Source: an uncultured Pseudomonadaceae bacterium
Lineage (GTDB): Bacteria > Pseudomonadota > Gammaproteobacteria > Pseudomonadales > Pseudomonadaceae
NCBI GenBank assembly: GCA_947630465.1
Contig: CANRHT010000007.1
Location: forward strand, 1 to 22,046
Reading direction: 5' to 3'
Length of the DNA stretch: 22,046 nucleotides
The translations under genes and the position numbers were made by a program. This document shows positions 1-15,435 of the stretch, one piece after another (the first letter of the stretch is position 1; every line of letters begins with the position of its first letter). The notes beneath the pieces are model-generated. The model was not told where the DNA came from. It searched no databases and saw only the letters and a program-made list of their open reading frames with translations.

Positions 1-528
1 CAAAAGCTAGAAGAACAACGCCAAAAAGCGCTGCTAGATCCTCTTACAGGTCTAGCGAACCGAGCCGCATGGAATGAACGTTCGGAGCTCGAGCATGACC
101 GTATTCAACGCACTGATACGCCCTTGCTGCTGAGCATTATTGATATTGACCACTTTAAACGGGTCAATGATAGCTATGGCCATTTAGCCGGCGATAAAGT
201 GTTAAAAATCATCGCCAATGAGCTGAAAAAACGGCTGCGCAAAACAGACTTTATTGCACGCTTTGGCGGCGAGGAATACGCCCTACTGCTGCCAGACACC
301 CCTCTACAGAGTGGCTATGAGCTGATTGAAACATTGCGCTTGGCCATCGAAGCCTGCCCATTTCACTTTAAAGGCGAGCCTGTGACCATTACGTTCTCAG
401 CAGGTATTGGCCAAGTGTGTGCCACAGAAACACTAGATCAAGCCTTTGAGCGCATTGATCAGGCGTTATATAGCGCGAAGAAGTCCGGGCGCAACCAAAC
501 GCAATATGCCCAAGACACCAGCCACTGA
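1..528 (+). CDS. Diguanylate cyclase, GGDEF domain (5' end outside window)
   Basis: The reading frame is open from the first base, so the N-terminal part, including any sensory domain, lies outside the window; 175 residues are visible. They form a complete GGDEF catalytic domain that makes cyclic di-GMP from two GTP. The opening DPLTGLANR motif is followed by the FKRVND and GHLAGD segments. The active-site loop is GGEEY (bases 265-279), a functional variant of GGDEF. An RxxD inhibitory site (RKTD, bases 238-249) sits exactly five residues before it, so product inhibition is probably intact. The first visible residues are Gln/Lys/Glu-rich, like the coiled linker that usually precedes this domain. 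The gene converges on chpC with 29 bp between stops and no clear terminator hairpin. Cyclic di-GMP commonly governs type IV pili, but a functional tie to the adjacent pilus cluster is inference. Confidence 0.93.
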   Translation, partial: QKLEEQRQKALLDPLTGLANRAAWNERSELEHDRIQRTDTPLLLSIIDIDHFKRVNDSYGHLAGDKVLKIIANELKKRLRKTDFIARFGGEEYALLLPDTPLQSGYELIETLRLAIEACPFHFKGEPVTITFSAGIGQVCATETLDQAFERIDQALYSAKKSGRNQTQYAQDTSH

Positions 529-557
529 TACGGCACGTGCAGGTTGCGTCAGCCCGC

Positions 558-1037
558 TCACTTGATCAGTTTAAGATCAGCGAGCTTTTGCTCCAGCCCT
601 TGTAAGTCAGGTATTTTTGCCACTTCACCCTCAAGACTGACCGCTGCCAACTCCAGCGGCAACAAAGGTTCTTGCGCTAAAGCGGGGAGATGTTCATCCA
701 CGCGTACTGAGCGTGGAATACCCTGAATCAGTAATGCAAAAAACTTAAAGCCTTCACGCTCGCCAATGGCATTGATAATGACAATACGTGCGCCTTCCGT
801 ATTGACCGGGGCGCCGCTTGAGGCCGACTCAAAGCATAAGAGCGGTAAACTTAAATCACGCCAGCCGACTTGGCCGAGCAACCAGTCTGGGGAGTTTTCT
901 GCCGGTTGGACGTTACGATAGACAACCAGTTCCGCCACCGCTGTATTGGGTAACAACAGTAAACGATCACTGAGTGTTAAGAGTAAACCGGTGAGCTGGG
1001 TCGGTGCCGCTGGCGAAACCTCTACTGTTTGCGTCAT
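558..1037 (-). CDS. chpC: ChpC, CheW-like coupling protein of the Pil-Chp system
   Basis: A 159-residue protein made almost entirely of one CheW-like domain, the fold that links chemoreceptors to CheA kinases in the cytoplasm. Conserved CheW features are visible: an N-terminal beta strand (LLLTLSDRLLLLPN), the WLLGQVGWRDLSLPLL core near residues 53-67 and a VIINAIGE strand. The start ATG overlaps the chpB stop by four bases (ATGA at 1034-1037 read on the minus strand), which indicates translational coupling. It is the last gene of the leftward pil-chp block, and its position after chpB matches the Pseudomonas cluster. The name rests on domain plus position; the role beside PilI, the other CheW protein, is taken from the family. 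Confidence 0.9.
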   Translation of the reverse strand: MTQTVEVSPAAPTQLTGLLLTLSDRLLLLPNTAVAELVVYRNVQPAENSPDWLLGQVGWRDLSLPLLCFESASSGAPVNTEGARIVIINAIGEREGFKFFALLIQGIPRSVRVDEHLPALAQEPLLPLELAAVSLEGEVAKIPDLQGLEQKLADLKLIK

Positions 1038-2090
1038 TGCCTTATCCTTTTCAAATCATCGTTATGCTGTTGTTTGTGCGCGTTTAACAAGTACTGCACC
1101 AACTCATGCGCTAAACCCTGCGGAGTCGCACTGAAGCGACTTAAGCCAAGCTCACGCACGCTATCAGGCATGCTAGAACAGGCACAGCTTTCCGCATTTT
1201 GCGTCCAGACTTGCGCGCCTTGCTGATGCATATATTCAGCGGCAAGACTGCCATCGCTGCCCATGCCGCTGAACACAATGACACCGCAGTGTGCGCCATA
1301 ATGCTGGGCTAAATTACGCATCATTTGCTCAATGGATGGACTGTAAGGGCCTTCCCAAGCACTATCGAGCGTATGCAAACGGCTGGACTCAGTAAAGGTC
1401 AGCACACGCTCAATAGGTACTACGACCACTTCGCCTGCTCGGACAAAATGATAATCCGTCAGCAAGCGTACCGGCCATTGACTGTGACGACCCACCGCTT
1501 GTGGCAGACTGCCTTCAAAATTCGCATCAATATGCTGCGCATAAATAAAACCCAGCGGTAAGCCTTGGGGTAATACATCTAAAAATGCTTTAACCGCTTG
1601 CGGCCCACCCAAAGATGCCGCCAGCAACCACACCTGCTGTGCCGGCTGATCACTCGCGATGCGCTCTTTAACAAAGTGCTGCGGCAGTGCAATCACCTGC
1701 GGCTGTGCCCGATCAAGCTCATCACTGAATTGATCAGTGGCTAAAGGCTGCGCGCTGACTGACTCGGTTAACTGTAATATTTTTTTTAATAAAGCCCGCT
1801 CCCAGCGCGGAAATTCTTCAGAGTCACGCGCAGGTGCCGCGCCTTCACCGAACAACACGGGCGCGCTGGGTTCGCTTAGAAAGTACTCCAGCGCTATGCA
1901 CTCAGTCTCGCTCGCACAAATGGCATCATACAACCACAAGTCGGTCTCACAAGCGTGTAAACGATCCACTGCAAGTTGCTGCGGATCACTATTGAGCACC
2001 ACTTGATAACCGTGTTTGCTGAGGAACTGCTGCAAAATATGCCGTTGTAGCGATGTATCCGCCACAACGGCAATTCTTACGGCAGTCTGA

Positions 2091-2098
<8 letters not shown>
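1034..2098 (-). CDS. chpB: ChpB, CheB-type receptor methylesterase
   Basis: A 354-residue protein whose C-terminal half (about 155-340) is a CheB methylesterase, removing methyl groups from receptor glutamates, here presumably PilJ. The catalytic triad is intact: Ser162 in ASLGG, His189 in AQHI and Asp282 in GMGSDG. The N-terminal ~110 residues have the outline of a receiver domain but a degraded acidic pocket: VADTS replaces the usual paired aspartates, although Asp58 may occupy the phosphorylation position. The chosen ATG overlaps the end of chpA by eight bases; an ATG seven codons earlier would lie deeper inside chpA. It pairs with PilK (CheR) as the adaptation arm. Catalytic assignment is firm. 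Whether the N-terminal domain is still phosphorylated is uncertain. Confidence 0.93.
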
Positions 2099-9596
<7,498 letters not shown>

Positions 9597-9620
9597 AACT
9601 ACTCCGCTCATATCCATGTG

Positions 9621-10484
9621 TTACCCCTTACGGGTAAAAGCCAAAACGCGCTCATCAGCAATAGGCTCAAGGTCGGGATGCTGCCAGCCAGCAACTTCTC
9701 CAACACCTATTACTAACATCCCACCCGGCGCTAACCGAGTCACTAAACGATTGAGTATCTCGCGACGCTGCCAGCGTCGAAAATAGATCAACACATTTTG
9801 ACAAAAAATAATATCCATCCCAGAAATAGGCGCTTGCGCTAAATCCAGCATATTTAATCTAGCAAAGCAGGAACGCTCCACCAGTGAACTGACAACTTGA
9901 TAAGAACCATCGGCTTGCGCAGTAAAATAGCGCTCAACCAACTCAGGGGCTACGCGCTCCAAGCGCCGTGCATCATAGGTTGCACGACGGCCTTTGCGTA
10001 AAGCACTGTGGCTGATATCCGTTGCGGTAATTGCAAATTCTATTTTGTGCGCCATGCTGCGCTGCACTTCAGCAGCACAGATGGCTAATGACCAAGCCTC
10101 TTCACCACTCGAACACCCCACACTCCACATTGAAAGTGAGTCAGGTAAGGTTTCACCACTGACTTTTTCTTGCAGAAACTGCGTGACCGCCGCAAAAGAA
10201 TCAACATGACGGAAAAACTGGGTTTCCTGCACCGTTAAACGATCCAGTAATGTCACCCACTCCACAGCGCCCGAAGGCCCATTGAGCACTTTACGGTAAT
10301 AACTGCTGTAGTCCGGCACACCCAACTCACGCATACGCGCCGTCAGGTTGACCTGCAAAAATGAACGTCGTTGCTCGCTAACAACCATACCTGAGCGAGC
10401 CTCAAGTAATTTTTGCCAGTTATCAAACTCAGCGGATGTCATGTCGGCTAGAGGCTGTAAAGCCCAAGCGTTGCCAGACTGCAT
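9621..10484 (-). CDS. pilK: PilK, CheR-type chemoreceptor methyltransferase
   Basis: A 287-residue CheR-family protein that transfers methyl from S-adenosylmethionine to receptor glutamates, presumably on PilJ. Landmarks from the chosen start: an N-terminal helical domain (about 15-75), the VQETQFFR segment (85-92; CheR has TxxETxFFR), SAM-binding VGCSSGEE (122-129), ATDIS (154-158) and FCQNVLIYF (227-235). I start at the ATG preceded by AGAAGGG at good spacing, which gives a length near the 291 of the P. aeruginosa protein. In-frame ATGs at 10541 and 10502 exist but lack an obvious ribosome site. It lies between pilJ and chpA, with the stop just upstream of chpA. The enzyme class is clear from the motifs, while the exact start is less sure. 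Confidence 0.92.
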   Translation of the reverse strand: MQSGNAWALQPLADMTSAEFDNWQKLLEARSGMVVSEQRRSFLQVNLTARMRELGVPDYSSYYRKVLNGPSGAVEWVTLLDRLTVQETQFFRHVDSFAAVTQFLQEKVSGETLPDSLSMWSVGCSSGEEAWSLAICAAEVQRSMAHKIEFAITATDISHSALRKGRRATYDARRLERVAPELVERYFTAQADGSYQVVSSLVERSCFARLNMLDLAQAPISGMDIIFCQNVLIYFRRWQRREILNRLVTRLAPGGMLVIGVGEVAGWQHPDLEPIADERVLAFTRKG

Positions 10485-10547
10485 GAAGCGCCCTTCTTCC
10501 ATAGTCGAGTGCGGACGGCATCCATCATAGATACCGCCCATAGGTAA

Positions 10548-12602
10548 TTAGGCTTGTTCGCTATTGGTATCTGGCAGGGTAAAGCCCGATACCGATTGAC
10601 GCATCTCGTTGGCCATCTTAGCCAGCGTACCAATGCTTTGCGCTGTTGCCGTAGTACCCGCAGAAGTCTGGGAGGTAATTTCTTGAATAACGTTCATCGT
10701 ACTGGAAATATGTCCCGCCGATGAGGCCTGCTGACGTGCCGCGTTAGAAATATTCTGGATCAAAGCAGCCAGCGCTTTAGATACTTTCTCAATTTCTTCC
10801 AGCGAGACACCCGCATCCTGAGCAAGGTGTGCACCACGCACAACCTCAGCGGTGGTTTGCTCCATCGAAATAACCGCTTCGTTGGTATCCGCCTGAATGG
10901 TCTTAACCAGTGCTTCAATCTGCTTAGTGGCTGACGATGAACGCTCAGCCAGACGCTGAACTTCGTCCGCAACCACGGCGAAGCCTCGACCTGCGTCACC
11001 GGCCATCGAGGCCTGAATTGCAGCGTTCAAAGCAAGAATGTTGGTTTGGTCAGCAATATCGTTAATCAAACTAACAATGTCACCAATCTCTTGTGAAGAT
11101 TCACCCAGACGCTTAATACGTTTGGAGGTGTCTTGAATCTGCTCACGAATATTATCCATACCGGTAATGGTGTTATGTACCACTTCACTACCTTTGTTGG
11201 CGATCGATACCGACCGCTCAGCAACTGCAGATGATTCAGCGGCGTTGGCTGATACCTGGTCAATCGATACCGCCATTTCGTTAATGGCAGCAGATGCACC
11301 GGCAATTTCTTGCGCCTGGTGCTCAGAGGCTTCCGCGAGGTGAATGGCCGTGGACTGAGTTTCTTGTGCAGCAGCAGCAACCTGTACGGCAGTACCGTTA
11401 ATGGTTCCAACCAGATCACGCAGTTGGTCAATGGTAAAGTTAATCGAGTCAGCAATGGCACCGGTGAAGTCCTCGGTTACCGTCGCTTCTGCGGTCAAGT
11501 CACCGTCAGCAAGGTCACCAATTTCATCCAGCAATCGTAAAATAGCGGTTTGGTTACGCTCGTTGGTATCCGCGGTCTCAGCCAGACGTACACGTGTTTC
11601 ACGCATATTGACTAGACCAATTAAGATGATCGAAGCCAATGCTGTGGAACCTAAGATATAACCCAGTAAGGTGTTAAAACCACGGCTTTCAGCACGCGCC
11701 ACAAAAGCTTGTTCTAAAGCAGACGCTTCATCCAAAATAGTTTGCGATACGTTAAAGGCGTTGGTCGCTGCTTCACTCACTTGGAATAACTCAGGCGAGG
11801 TTTCCATAATTTCTTCAACTGAGCCGGATACTGTCTTAAATAAGCTAACAATTTCGTTAAGACGCTCAATGGCTTCGTCGTCTGTCACCTTGGTGATTTG
11901 CATCGCCACATCACCGCGCAACATCGCCTGCAAAATACGCTCAAACAACTCAGCATCACGTACGAACATATCCGCTGCAATGATTGAGTTTTCACCACCG
12001 GCTAAAATCTTATTCGCCGAACCAATGATTCGCTCAGCTAATAAGGCCTGACGCTGTGCCACCGATATTTGACGGGCGTCTTGCACATCGGCTTGCAACA
12101 AGATATCAACAATTTCCTCATACTCAACTTGCAGCTGAGGAATGGTATCAGCCAGCGTCGCAGCCACTTTATACAACGACATCACCGTAGGCTGGCGTTG
12201 CACAATCACATTCGCATCGACACTGAGCTGGTCCCAATACTGACCCACAGCATCCATTTTATCTGACAGGCTCGGCGGTGCGGGTGGTAAACCAGTACTT
12301 GGATCACCATTGACCAGAATATCCCAACGTGCGGTGAAGTCATTGCGCGCCGTATTCAGCAATGCAAACGCAGGAACTTTACCCGATGCAGCCTCGGCGG
12401 CATCTTTGGCGATACTCTGCGATAACACGCGCAGCTCACCGGCATTGGAAATGTATTCTTTGTCATAGCTTAATTGTTTGTTGGTATAAATGAAGTTCAC
12501 CAAGAGCAACACAATCGATACCACCAGCACCGCAAATAAAGCACCAACCAATGCATTAATGCGTAACCCGGACAGTAAATGACTTTGACTTATTTTTTTC
12601 AT
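10548..12602 (-). CDS. pilJ: PilJ, methyl-accepting chemoreceptor of the Pil-Chp system
   Basis: A 684-residue inner-membrane receptor. Transmembrane helix 1 lies at about 14-40, followed by a periplasmic sensing region of about 270 residues with two related PilJ-type halves, transmembrane helix 2 at about 311-333, a HAMP region ([12 protein letters not shown]) and a long cytoplasmic methyl-accepting domain. The signalling tip is textbook ([20 protein letters not shown] then [16 protein letters not shown], about 515-545). Similarity to P. aeruginosa PilJ is extreme in the cytoplasmic half and lower in the periplasmic half, as expected if the sensed ligand or partner varies. It relays surface or pilin signals to ChpA via PilI and ChpC. 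The gene follows pilI after a 112-bp gap and precedes pilK closely. Confidence 0.97.
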   Translation of the reverse strand: MKKISQSHLLSGLRINALVGALFAVLVVSIVLLLVNFIYTNKQLSYDKEYISNAGELRVLSQSIAKDAAEAASGKVPAFALLNTARNDFTARWDILVNGDPSTGLPPAPPSLSDKMDAVGQYWDQLSVDANVIVQRQPTVMSLYKVAATLADTIPQLQVEYEEIVDILLQADVQDARQISVAQRQALLAERIIGSANKILAGGENSIIAADMFVRDAELFERILQAMLRGDVAMQITKVTDDEAIERLNEIVSLFKTVSGSVEEIMETSPELFQVSEAATNAFNVSQTILDEASALEQAFVARAESRGFNTLLGYILGSTALASIILIGLVNMRETRVRLAETADTNERNQTAILRLLDEIGDLADGDLTAEATVTEDFTGAIADSINFTIDQLRDLVGTINGTAVQVAAAAQETQSTAIHLAEASEHQAQEIAGASAAINEMAVSIDQVSANAAESSAVAERSVSIANKGSEVVHNTITGMDNIREQIQDTSKRIKRLGESSQEIGDIVSLINDIADQTNILALNAAIQASMAGDAGRGFAVVADEVQRLAERSSSATKQIEALVKTIQADTNEAVISMEQTTAEVVRGAHLAQDAGVSLEEIEKVSKALAALIQNISNAARQQASSAGHISSTMNVIQEITSQTSAGTTATAQSIGTLAKMANEMRQSVSGFTLPDTNSEQA

Positions 12603-12714
12603 TATTTGGCCCCCGCCTGGACCTGCCTAACTTAATGTGTCCAATAACACTCAAGAGCCAGTTTCAACTGACTCAACCGAAAATGGCTGCCCTACGACAA
12701 GCTCAAGGCTTGCA
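12603..12714. other. pilI-pilJ intergenic spacer
   Basis: This 112-bp gap is the longest inside the leftward cluster. No open reading frame, convincing promoter or T-tract terminator is seen. It contains one near-perfect palindrome, listed separately, and a G-rich stretch just before the pilJ ATG that may serve as its ribosome site. Confidence 0.6.
12656..12673. repeat. 18-bp near-perfect palindrome between pilI and pilJ
   Basis: AGCCAGTTTCAACTGACT pairs CAGTT with AACTG around a TC centre, and the outer AG pairs with CT across one mismatch. The two-base centre is too tight for a strong RNA hairpin, so a DNA-binding site is as likely as an mRNA structure; chance is also possible. Confidence 0.45.
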
Positions 12715-13254
12715 TTAGGCAACCACATCTAAAAACTTTTCATCACGCGCCAACGCATATGGACTAAATACCAGCCATTGCTGTCCATCACGCATAAAAG
12801 CACCCTGAGTAAAGGGTGCAAATACCGTATTGATAGTGGTCGTCGTTTCAGAATATGTATCCACTGCAAAATGCTGCATACCGAACACAGCATCCACTGT
12901 CAGCCCAGCAAAGACGTCACGGTGCTCAATGACCAGTAAACGTCGTAATTTTTTTGCACCACTGAGTTCAGTACCAAAAAAACCACATAAATCCATAACA
13001 GGTAATAAGCGACCACGCACGTTGGCTACACCGCTGACCCAGTCTTTAACACCGGGAAGCAAGGTGTAACGTGGTTCATGCAGCACCTCTGCCACTTCAC
13101 CCATAGGTGCGACAAAGTGTTGATCTGCAATACGAAAACCAATCCCACTCCAAGTTTGCGCCACTTGTTGCTGCGCCGGCAAACCCACTGACTGACCACG
13201 GCATAGCGCATCAATCTGTACAAGTAACTGGAAAGGGGTGTGTTGATCACTCAT
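12715..13254 (-). CDS. pilI: PilI, CheW-like coupling protein
   Basis: A 179-residue protein, about the same length as P. aeruginosa PilI (178), containing one CheW-like domain at about 30-170. Visible segments are GIGFRIADQHFVAPMGEV, the loop WVSGVANVRGRLLPVMDLCG (the CheW core, about 87-106) and the strand LLVIEHRDVFAGLTVDAVFG. It couples PilJ to ChpA in the cytoplasm. It lies 45 bp downstream of pilH and 112 bp upstream of pilJ, all on the minus strand. The order pilH-pilI-pilJ separates it from ChpC, the second CheW-type protein at the far end of the cluster. Confidence 0.95.
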   Translation of the reverse strand: MSDQHTPFQLLVQIDALCRGQSVGLPAQQQVAQTWSGIGFRIADQHFVAPMGEVAEVLHEPRYTLLPGVKDWVSGVANVRGRLLPVMDLCGFFGTELSGAKKLRRLLVIEHRDVFAGLTVDAVFGMQHFAVDTYSETTTTINTVFAPFTQGAFMRDGQQWLVFSPYALARDEKFLDVVA

Positions 13255-13299
13255 GTAGCGTCCCTGTTATTATGCGTCTGTGAAGACATGGCAACTCTT

Positions 13300-13665
13300 T
13301 TAACCTGCTAACACCGCATCGAGTGTCTTGATCAAGGTTGCTTCATCAATTGGTTTGGTTAAGTAATCTTTAGCACCTTGGCGCTTACCCCAAACCCGAT
13401 CGGTTTCTTGATCTTTAGTGGTCACAATAATCACTGGAATATGCTGCGTTTCTGGTGCTTTAGTTAACTGGCGAGTGGCTTGGAAGCCGTTTAAGCCCGG
13501 CATAACAATATCCATCAACACAGCATCCGGTTGCTCTTGTTTTGCTAAAGCAACACCATCAGCACCATTTTCAGCTTTGTACACTTGATGTCCATTTTTC
13601 TCTAACATCGCTGCCAACTTGTACATCTCAGTTGGTGAGTCATCGACGATTAAAATACGAGCCAT
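13300..13665 (-). CDS. pilH: PilH, single-domain response regulator
   Basis: A 121-residue CheY-like receiver with no output domain. The acidic pair is Asp8-Asp9 (VDDS), the phosphoacceptor is Asp52 (LMDIVMPG), the switch Thr is in VTTKD and the conserved Lys is Lys104 (YLTKP). Length and sequence match P. aeruginosa PilH closely. The ATG chosen has GGGAGAA just upstream; an in-frame ATG seven codons earlier would place this ribosome site inside the coding region. In the known system PilH acts downstream of ChpA and antagonises or balances PilG, favouring pilus retraction. The gene follows pilG after 52 bp. Confidence 0.96.
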   Translation of the reverse strand: MARILIVDDSPTEMYKLAAMLEKNGHQVYKAENGADGVALAKQEQPDAVLMDIVMPGLNGFQATRQLTKAPETQHIPVIIVTTKDQETDRVWGKRQGAKDYLTKPIDEATLIKTLDAVLAG

Positions 13666-13717
13666 GATTTCTCCCATAAATAACAATGCAGCCCAAACAG
13701 TGTCGTATTCATCTCAA

Positions 13718-14125
13718 TCAAGACGACTGCTCTACTGGAGTAAAGGCCGGAACATGCGTTTTAATAGCACCAATGAGCTCATCTTTACTGAATGGCTTGG
13801 TTAAATATTGATCAGAACCGACAATGCGACCCTTAGCTTTATCAAACAAACCATCTTTTGAAGACAGCATAATCACCGGTGTTGACCGAAAAGCACTGTT
13901 ATTTTTAATCAGCGCACAGGTCTGGTAGCCGTCTAAACGGGGCATCATGATATCTACAAAAATAATATCAGGGTGCGTATCCGCAATTTTCGCAAGTGCA
14001 TCAAATCCATCGACAGCAGTGATCACGTCACAGCCGACTTTTTTAAGCAAGGTTTCAGCTGTGCGACGAATCGTTTTCGAATCGTCAATGACCATCACCT
14101 TTAAACCTTCTGATTTCTGTTCCAT
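13718..14125 (-). CDS. pilG: PilG, single-domain response regulator
   Basis: A 135-residue CheY-like receiver, same length as P. aeruginosa PilG and nearly identical to it. The acidic pair is Asp14-Asp15 (VIDDSK), the phosphoacceptor is Asp58 (IFVDIMMPR), then IMLSSKDG, and the conserved lysine is Lys110 (YLTKPFS). The start is supported by AGGG six bases upstream. In the family PilG is needed for pilus extension and twitching and, in P. aeruginosa, for raising cAMP. It is the first gene of the leftward block, so its upstream region at 14126-14371 should hold the main promoter of the cluster. Confidence 0.97.
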   Translation of the reverse strand: MEQKSEGLKVMVIDDSKTIRRTAETLLKKVGCDVITAVDGFDALAKIADTHPDIIFVDIMMPRLDGYQTCALIKNNSAFRSTPVIMLSSKDGLFDKAKGRIVGSDQYLTKPFSKDELIGAIKTHVPAFTPVEQSS

Positions 14126-14145
14126 CTTCGCCCTACCATCGTCGG

Positions 14146-14209
14146 TGAGTCGTTATTTTTTATGCCAGCATCAATGCTGTATTGCTCGCAAGCAATATCT
14201 TGCGACTCA
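14146..14209 (-). repeat. Overlapping dyad repeats in the pilG leader
   Basis: Four complementary pairs lie within 64 bp. The outer pair is TGAGTCG (14146-14152) with CGACTCA (14203-14209). CAGCAT-CA-ATGCTG lies at 14166-14179. TCGCAAG-CAATAT-CTTGCGA lies at 14186-14205. ATTGC-TCGCAA-GCAAT lies at 14181-14196. The third shares bases with both the first and the fourth, so the RNA could adopt mutually exclusive folds. Arms are exact in the sequence; a regulatory role is inference. Confidence 0.6.
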
Positions 14210-14233
14210 ATCGTGGTGCCTTTTTAGCACACT

Positions 14234-14262
14234 ATTTTACTGCAATCCATAAACCCTATGGA
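14234..14262 (-). promoter_or_regulatory. Candidate leftward promoter for pilG
   Basis: Read on the minus strand, TAAAAT (14234-14239) matches the sigma70 -10 consensus at five of six positions. The hexamer 17 bases upstream is TCCATA, a poor -35, so if real the promoter would need an activator or be weak. The implied untranslated leader is about 100 nt and holds the hairpins listed separately. Confidence 0.3.
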
Positions 14263-14263
14263 T
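14245..14263. repeat. Perfect 7-bp inverted repeat upstream of pilG
   Basis: ATCCATA and TATGGAT flank AACCC. The element sits just upstream of the candidate leftward -10 and covers the position of its -35, the usual place for an operator or activator site. No known regulator consensus was recognised. Confidence 0.5.
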
Positions 14264-14275
14264 ACTGGTCTGTTT

Positions 14276-14329
14276 ATTGACCTAGCTTATAGCTTCGAGT
14301 CAATCTAATACTGTTCTTCGGTCAATCTA
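14276..14329. repeat. Three spaced GTCAAT / ATTGAC elements upstream of gshB
   Basis: ATTGAC (14276-14281, inverted), GTCAATCTA (14299-14307) and GTCAATCTA (14321-14329) have centres 23 and 22 bp apart, roughly two helical turns, so they would face the same side of the DNA. The middle copy touches a possible rightward -10 (TCTAAT, 14304-14309). The pattern suggests binding of a regulator, not identified. Confidence 0.45.
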
Positions 14330-14371
14330 GGGTGCATCATTAGCCACTTATATTTTTTTGGAGACTCTATC

Positions 14372-15328
14372 ATGCAAGTTCGTCTTGGGATTGTAATGGA
14401 TCCTATTGAGCACATTTCATTCAAAAAAGACAGTTCCTTAGCGATGTTATTGTCTGCTCAAGCGCGTGGTTGGTCAGTATTTTATATGCAGCAGCATGAC
14501 CTCTACCAAAAAGAGGGGCAAGCCCGTGCACGTATGCGCCCATTACAGGTATTTAATGACCCACAAAAATGGTTTGAACTGGGCGCTGAAGTGGACGAAC
14601 CACTTGCCAGCCTCAATGTCATTTTAATGCGCAAAGATCCACCCTTTGATAATGAGTTTCTCTACAGCACCTACTTACTTGAGCAAGCCGAAACAGCAGG
14701 CAGCTTAGTGGTAAACCGTGCGCAAAGTCTACGTGATTGCAATGAAAAGCTGTTTGCCACGCTGTTTCCGCAGTGCACGCCAGCCACTATTGTCAGTCGC
14801 CGCGCGGATGTGCTGCGTGAATTTGCTGATGAGCACAGCGATGTCATTCTCAAACCGCTGGACGGCATGGGAGGTTCATCGATTTTCCGCCATATGAAAG
14901 GCGACCCCAATTTATCGGTGATTTTAGAAACCTTAACTGCGCACGGCACCCAGCAAATCATGGCGCAAAAATACTTGCCTGCCATTAAAGATGGCGATAA
15001 GCGCATTTTAATGATTGATGGCGAGCCGGTACCTTATAGCTTGGCGCGCATTCCTGCAGCAGGCGAAACACGTGGCAACTTAGCCGCAGGTGGCCGCGGG
15101 GTTGCACAGCCGTTAACTGAGAAAGACCGCTGGATTGCTGCCCAAGTGGGCCCTGAGTTACGTAAACGTGGCTTGTTGTTTGTCGGTCTTGATGTGATTG
15201 GTGAGCACCTGACCGAAATTAACGTGACCAGCCCCACCTGTATTCGTGAGATTGACGCCGCTTTTGATACTAAAATTGGTGACCAACTGATGGATGCTAT
15301 TGCCACTAAACTGGCTCAGCGCAGCTAA
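14372..15328 (+). CDS. gshB: Glutathione synthetase
   Basis: A 318-residue ATP-grasp enzyme that joins gamma-glutamylcysteine and glycine to make glutathione, the second step of the pathway, in the cytoplasm. It opens with LGIVMDPIEHISFKKDSS, the family signature that binds the dipeptide substrate. It continues with MRKDPPFDNEF, the ATP-grasp KPLDGMGGSSIFR loop (about 166-178) and the end signature EINVTSPTCIREID. Length is that of typical proteobacterial GshB. GGAG lies nine bases before the ATG. It is first in the rightward block and diverges from pilG, the arrangement known in Pseudomonas. A functional link with pili is not implied. Confidence 0.97.
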   Translation: MQVRLGIVMDPIEHISFKKDSSLAMLLSAQARGWSVFYMQQHDLYQKEGQARARMRPLQVFNDPQKWFELGAEVDEPLASLNVILMRKDPPFDNEFLYSTYLLEQAETAGSLVVNRAQSLRDCNEKLFATLFPQCTPATIVSRRADVLREFADEHSDVILKPLDGMGGSSIFRHMKGDPNLSVILETLTAHGTQQIMAQKYLPAIKDGDKRILMIDGEPVPYSLARIPAAGETRGNLAAGGRGVAQPLTEKDRWIAAQVGPELRKRGLLFVGLDVIGEHLTEINVTSPTCIREIDAAFDTKIGDQLMDAIATKLAQRS

Positions 15329-15334
15329 ATGATA

Positions 15335-15376
15335 GAGCTGGTAGCGATGCACATTGCAAAATGTGCACACCAGTTC
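15335..15376 (+). repeat. Long stem-loop between gshB and tonB
   Basis: TGCACATT (15348-15355) and AATGTGCA (15360-15367) form a perfect 8-bp stem closed by GCAA, a GNRA tetraloop. A second stem, GAGCTGGT with ACCAGTTC (one G-U pair), encloses it across an asymmetric internal loop (five bases against one). No T tract follows on either strand, so this does not look like a classical intrinsic terminator. It may stabilise or punctuate the gshB mRNA. Confidence 0.6.
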
Positions 15377-15435
15377 ATGGACTTTATCCATACTTCTCGG
15401 CAGACTGCCGCGTCTGTCGAGTTTGTAATACGCTT

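Larger units (their letters stand above)
14126..14371. promoter_or_regulatory. Divergent pilG / gshB intergenic region
   Basis: These 246 bp must carry leftward promoters for pil-chp and rightward promoters for gshB. The half next to pilG holds several inverted repeats (14146-14209), the middle a 7-bp inverted repeat (14245-14263), and the half next to gshB repeated GTCAAT hexamers (14276-14329). No pair of consensus -35/-10 hexamers with 16-18 bp spacing is obvious in either direction. Likely -10 elements are TAAAAT leftward and TCTAAT rightward. The gshB ribosome site is GGAG at about 14360-14363. Confidence 0.7.

Noticed and set aside
14276..14309. Sigma70 promoter for gshB using TTGACC and TCTAAT
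   Set aside because: The spacing between the hexamers is 21 bp, outside the usual 16-18, so it was not called.
15335..15376. Intrinsic terminator for gshB
   Set aside because: The hairpin is strong but no T tract follows on either strand, so it was kept as a stem-loop only.
15361..15435. Upstream extension of tonB starting MCTPVHGLY
   Set aside because: Its first codons fall inside the gshB-tonB hairpin, it is Cys-rich and lacks a ribosome site; the later ATG gives a normal TonB N-terminus.
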